DNA of 9,184 bases, from assembly GCA_026417275.1 (NCBI GenBank), contig JAOADO010000021.1, forward strand, positions 14,102 through 23,285, given 5' to 3'. Shown here piece after piece: positions 6,938-9,184 of the stretch. Position numbers and translations under genes: made by a program. Every line of letters begins with the position of its first letter. The stretch's first letter is position 1. The notes beneath the pieces were generated by a model. It did no database searches. It worked only from the letters and a program-made list of their open reading frames with translations, and had not been told where the DNA came from. The DNA comes from Verrucomicrobiia bacterium (GTDB lineage Bacteria; Verrucomicrobiota; Verrucomicrobiae; Limisphaerales; JAKPVM01).

Positions 6938-8305
6938 TTATTTGCGACCGCCTTTTAATTTCCACTCGAGACGGTGCACCAAATCTTTCACGTTTTTATC
7001 AACATCCATACGGTTTCTGATGACCTTGCATGCATAAATGACCGTTCCGTGGTCTCGTCCACCGATTTCCTGTCCGATAACCTCGGTGGAAAGATGGGTG
7101 AATTCCCGCGCAAGGTACATAGCAATCTGGCGTGGGAAAGCAATATCTTCTGAACGTCTGCGTCCAGTAAGGTCAGAAACACGGAGTCCAAACTCTTCCG
7201 CTACGATTTTAAGAATGTCTTCAATGGTAATGACTTTCTTTGCTTCAACCATAAGGATGTCGCCGAGGATTTCCTGTACCTTGTCGAAATCAATCTGTTT
7301 CTTTGCCAGTTGCTGATATCCTTTGATTCTATAAAGGGCTCCCTCCAGACGCCTTACGTCGGAGCGAATGTTTTCTGCAAGGAATAAAACTATATTGTCC
7401 GGTATAGTCACTTTTTGTTGTGCAGATTTGCTCTTTAAAATTGCAATGCGCGTTTCAAGGTCAGGCGGTTGAAGGTCTGCCACAAGCCCCCATTCAAACC
7501 TTGTAACAAGGCGTTCCTGAAGATTTTGAATTTCTTTTACGGGGCGGTCGCATGTCAAAACAATCTGTTTGTGCGCCTCATACAGGGCGTTGAATGTGTG
7601 GAAGAATTCTTCCTGGATTCGCTCTTTATTTGCCAGAAATTGAACATCGTCAATTAACAGGACATCGGTGTTGCGATATTTTTTTCTAAAATTAGCGGTT
7701 TTGATGTTTCTTATGGATTCTATGTATTCGTTTGTGAATTTTTCAGCTGAGATATAAACAACGCGCATGTTTTTACGATGACCGAGCACATAATTTCCTA
7801 TGGCATGAAGCAGATGCGTTTTGCCAAGCCCCGAACCGCCATAAAGAAAAAATGGGTTGTAACTGATGCCAGGAGACTGCGCAATTGCCATTGCCGCCGC
7901 GTGCGCCATCTGGTTGCTTCCGCCGACTATGAATGTTTCAAATGTGTAGCTTTTATCAAACCTTCCGTCTACTTCCAGTGGTTCTTCGGATTCAATTTTT
8001 GTAACCTTGGATGGAACCTTTATCAGGTCTTCTCCTATTTGTTCGGGCAATAAATTTCTGTTCTCTTCGTAGACAATCTTATACTCGGTTCCAGTGACTG
8101 TTTTTAAAGCGTCAACAATGTAAGGCTCGTAATTTTCATGAATCCAGATTTCGTGAAATTCGTTGCCCACCTCAATGTAAAATTCTTCTTTTTCTATCCG
8201 CGAAGGTTTTATGTGCGAGAACCATAGTTCGAAAACCTTCGGGGACGTCGTCTGTTCCAATATTTTCAGTGCTTTTGTCCAAACTTCCTGTGCCGAAACA
8301 TCCAT
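6938..8305 (-). CDS. dnaA: Chromosomal replication initiator protein DnaA
   Basis: This encodes 455 residues from the ATG at 8305, chosen because GGTGG lies five bases upstream; an in-frame GTG at 8314 overlaps that site. All four DnaA domains are present. Domain I (about 1-80) has VWTKALKIL and is the helper-loading/self-association region. A short variable linker follows (about 81-115). The AAA+ domain III has Walker A GGSGLGKT (156-163), Walker B LLIDD (216-220), sensor 1 TCDRP (251-255), arginine-finger candidates in ERLVTRF (264-270, R269) and sensor 2 DVRRLEGA (316-323). Domain IV has the DNA-binding signature GGRDHGTVIYAC (415-426). ATP-bound DnaA binds TTATNCACA boxes, opens oriC and loads the helicase. 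Such boxes occur just upstream of this gene, so it may control itself and/or sit at the origin. Length is normal and no motif is missing. dnaN does not follow; the next gene is a convergent ferredoxin-like gene. Confidence 0.98.
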   Translation of the reverse strand: MDVSAQEVWTKALKILEQTTSPKVFELWFSHIKPSRIEKEEFYIEVGNEFHEIWIHENYEPYIVDALKTVTGTEYKIVYEENRNLLPEQIGEDLIKVPSKVTKIESEEPLEVDGRFDKSYTFETFIVGGSNQMAHAAAMAIAQSPGISYNPFFLYGGSGLGKTHLLHAIGNYVLGHRKNMRVVYISAEKFTNEYIESIRNIKTANFRKKYRNTDVLLIDDVQFLANKERIQEEFFHTFNALYEAHKQIVLTCDRPVKEIQNLQERLVTRFEWGLVADLQPPDLETRIAILKSKSAQQKVTIPDNIVLFLAENIRSDVRRLEGALYRIKGYQQLAKKQIDFDKVQEILGDILMVEAKKVITIEDILKIVAEEFGLRVSDLTGRRRSEDIAFPRQIAMYLAREFTHLSTEVIGQEIGGRDHGTVIYACKVIRNRMDVDKNVKDLVHRLEWKLKGGRK

Positions 8306-8310
8306 AAAAT

Positions 8311-8315
8311 CCACC
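8311..8315 (-). promoter_or_regulatory. Shine-Dalgarno site of dnaA (GGTGG)
   Basis: GGTGG on the minus strand ends five bases before the ATG at 8305, a workable spacing. It favours that ATG over the in-frame GTG at 8314, which is part of the motif itself. Most other genes in the window have no comparable site. Confidence 0.5.
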
Positions 8316-8329
8316 AGTAAATTTAAAAG

Positions 8330-8338
8330 TTATTCACA
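8330..8338 (+). promoter_or_regulatory. DnaA box TTATTCACA
   Basis: Exact match to TTATNCACA, 25 bases upstream of the dnaA start codon. It lies within the likely 5' untranslated or promoter-proximal region, a position suited to DnaA repression of its own gene. Confidence 0.75.
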
Positions 8339-8394
8339 GCCCGCAAAGAAAAAATCTCCATAGCGATTAATTGATTTTAAATAATTTCCAAATT

Positions 8395-8403
8395 TTATAC
8401 ACA
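8395..8403 (+). promoter_or_regulatory. DnaA box TTATACACA
   Basis: Exact match to TTATNCACA in the same orientation as the other two. It is flanked by AT-rich DNA (AAATAAATAAAATTC follows), 56 bases after the first box. Confidence 0.75.
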
Positions 8404-8561
8404 AATAAATAAAATTCTTTGTTTACATATTTGTTCGGCGGTTGCTATGAAGATTTTAACCTGTTGGGCATCAACATGTTACATTTTTAAAATTCATTCT
8501 TCCGCCGTCTTTTTTATTCAACTTTTTAATCCAAGTTGTTTGAATATAGTCCGTTTTTTTA

Positions 8562-8583
8562 TTTCAAAATCTTGTTTTTGAAA
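8562..8583. repeat. AT-rich inverted repeat in the putative origin
   Basis: TTTCAAAA (8562-8569) and TTTTGAAA (8576-8583) form a perfect 8-base-pair stem with a six-base loop. No T-tract follows on either strand in a terminator-like position. It lies about 20 bases left of the 8602/8613 box pair, and may be a structural part of the origin or chance in AT-rich DNA. Confidence 0.4.
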
Positions 8584-8601
8584 AGAACAATATATTAAAT
8601 C

Positions 8602-8610
8602 TTATTAACA
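8602..8610 (+). promoter_or_regulatory. Weak DnaA box TTATTAACA
   Basis: One mismatch (A for C at position 6) from TTATNCACA. It starts exactly 11 bases before the exact box at 8613, in the same orientation, so the two would lie on the same face of the helix, as in cooperative DnaA-ATP arrays. Confidence 0.4.
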
Positions 8611-8612
8611 GG

Positions 8613-8621
8613 TTATTCACA
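8613..8621 (+). promoter_or_regulatory. DnaA box TTATTCACA
   Basis: Exact match to TTATNCACA, identical to the box at 8330. It borders an AT-rich stretch on its left (8581-8610) and a set of inverted repeats on its right. Confidence 0.75.
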
Positions 8622-8633
8622 TCGTTAAACCTA

Positions 8634-8686
8634 CTGAAAATTCAGTATTTTTAAGTAGTTAATTTTACAAATGGCTGAATTTTCAG
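8634..8686. repeat. Pair of 12-base inverted repeats CTGAAAATTCAG / CTGAATTTTCAG
   Basis: CTGAAAATTCAG (8634-8645) and its exact reverse complement CTGAATTTTCAG (8675-8686) face each other across 29 bases. Each is itself nearly symmetric (CTGAA..TTCAG). They could form one hairpin or be two copies of a dimer-binding site, beginning 13 bases to the right of the DnaA box at 8613. Confidence 0.6.
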
Positions 8687-8692
8687 ATTCCC

Positions 8693-8704
8693 TGTGAATT
8701 CACA
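8693..8704. repeat. Perfect palindrome TGTGAATTCACA
   Basis: A 12-base perfect palindrome between the inverted-repeat pair and the hairpin after glnA. Its right half, ATTCACA, repeats the last seven bases of the DnaA boxes on the plus strand, and its left half, TGTGAAT, mirrors them on the minus strand. Full nine-base boxes are not present. It might be a weak two-sided DnaA site or an unrelated operator. Confidence 0.4.
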
Positions 8705-8714
8705 CGCTTTTTGT

Positions 8715-8765
8715 GCCGACAATTCCAGAGTTTTACGCATTATACGAACTCTGAAATTATTCGGC
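8715..8765 (-). repeat. Long imperfect hairpin just after glnA
   Basis: The arm 8715-8732 (GCCGACAATTCCAGAGTT) pairs with 8747-8765 across a 14-base loop. The innermost seven pairs (CAGAGTT/AACTCTG) are perfect, followed by an AATT/AATT block and GCCGA/TCGGC at the base, with one mismatch and a small internal bulge. It begins ten bases after the glnA stop in the direction of transcription, a usual place for a terminator or 3' protective structure. The minus strand shows no U-run after it, so it is not a standard intrinsic terminator. Confidence 0.6.
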
Positions 8766-8775
8766 ATCCATATTT

Positions 8776-9184
8776 TTATACATCGTAATAAAGGTGGAAT
8801 TCATATGGATGCGGACGCAGACGCAGGGCGTCGAATTCTTTTTTCTTATGGCTGAGCCACATTTCCAGGAAGTCCCGTGTAAAGACATCGCCTTTTAGCA
8901 AGAATTCATGGTCTTTTTCCAGACAATCCAGAGCCTCGCCAAGGCTTGCCGGGACTTGTGGTACTTTCTTCAACTCTTCTGGAGGAAGTTCATAAAGGTT
9001 TTTGTCAATAGGTTCGCCAGGGTCAATGCGATTCAACACGCCATCCATACCAGCCATCAAAAGGGCCGCAAAGGCAAGATATGGATTTGCCGCAGGGTCT
9101 GGCGGACGGTATTCGATGCGTTTGGTCTTTGGATTTTCACTGTATGTTGGAATCCGAATAGCCGCACTACGGTTGCGTGAACTG
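8776..9184 (-). CDS. glnA: Glutamine synthetase type I, C-terminal part (5' end outside window)
   Basis: The reading frame runs from the right window edge to the stop at 8776-8778, giving the last 135 residues. Reading begins with [11 protein letters not shown], the conserved glutamate/ATP-site segment with its arginines, then [33 protein letters not shown], and [10 protein letters not shown]. The latter holds the Tyr (codon 8992-8994) that is adenylylated in GSI-beta enzymes such as that of E. coli; modification here is only inferred. It ends in [13 protein letters not shown], the usual C-terminus. The enzyme makes glutamine from glutamate, ammonia and ATP as a cytoplasmic dodecamer, the entry point for nitrogen assimilation. 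It lies on the same strand as dnaA but 470 bases upstream of it, with a hairpin directly after the stop, so co-transcription with dnaA is unlikely. Confidence 0.97.
   Translation of the reverse strand, partial: SSRNRSAAIRIPTYSENPKTKRIEYRPPDPAANPYLAFAALLMAGMDGVLNRIDPGEPIDKNLYELPPEELKKVPQVPASLGEALDCLEKDHEFLLKGDVFTRDFLEMWLSHKKKEFDALRLRPHPYEFHLYYDV

Larger units (their letters stand above)
8306..8775. other. Putative replication origin / dnaA regulatory region (gene-free gap between glnA and dnaA)
   Basis: This 470-base gap has no credible reading frame and is visibly AT-rich, especially 8341-8425 and 8511-8670. It has three exact TTATNCACA DnaA boxes (8330, 8395, 8613), all on the plus strand, and a one-mismatch box at 8602. 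It also has AT-rich inverted repeats, which might help or mark strand opening. DnaA-box clusters beside dnaA are the classic sign of oriC in many bacteria, and similar boxes also serve dnaA autoregulation. Three boxes is on the low side for an origin, and strand-skew data are not available here, so both readings remain open. Confidence 0.6.

Noticed and set aside
8739..8744. TATAAT on the minus strand as the -10 box of dnaA
   Set aside because: No -35-like hexamer at 16-18 bases, and it lies in the loop of the hairpin after glnA, more than 400 bases from dnaA.
8776..8784. TTATACATC as another DnaA box
   Set aside because: Two mismatches in the conserved CACA end, and it overlaps the glnA stop codon and last codons.

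Overview
The window looks like a bacterial chromosome segment. Its traits recall the PVC group (Lentisphaerae, Planctomycetes, Verrucomicrobia) or a similar heterotrophic candidate phylum. The clues are a pseudopilin-like protein with a C-terminal H-X9-DG-type motif, two twin-arginine-exported Gfo/Idh/MocA oxidoreductases, and secreted polysaccharide-acting proteins. This placement is inferred from gene content; no rRNA or tRNA is present to confirm it.

Left part (1-5880) is a carbohydrate region. It starts with the 3' end of the H-X9-DG protein (+). A secreted GH28/pectate-lyase-like beta-helix protein (-) follows, then a TAT-exported Gfo/Idh/MocA oxidoreductase (-). Diverging from that oxidoreductase is a secreted Asp-box (sialidase-fold) protein (+), followed by a second, clearly different TAT-exported Gfo/Idh/MocA oxidoreductase (+) that ends in a strong intrinsic terminator. 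Together they suggest glycan or uronide release outside the cytoplasm coupled to extracytoplasmic sugar oxidation or reduction, but no substrate can be read from the sequence.

Right part (5979-9184) is housekeeping. It holds a ferredoxin-like iron-sulfur protein with a long cysteine-rich C-terminal domain (+), then dnaA in convergent orientation (-), then the 3' end of glnA (type I glutamine synthetase, -). The 470-base gap between glnA and dnaA has no gene. It is visibly AT-rich and carries three exact TTATNCACA DnaA boxes in one orientation, a fourth one-mismatch box exactly 11 bases from one of them, and several inverted repeats. It is the best candidate here for a replication origin (oriC) and/or dnaA autoregulatory region. 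The usual dnaA-dnaN neighbourhood is absent.

Several genes lack a convincing Shine-Dalgarno sequence. Two have promoter-like hexamers placed so close to the ATG that near-leaderless transcripts are possible. dnaA is the exception, with a GGTGG that decides its start. No CRISPR array, insertion sequence, tRNA or rRNA was seen. I found no convincing wholly new system; the items most worth a second look are the glnA-dnaA gap and the two-oxidoreductase exported glycan locus.
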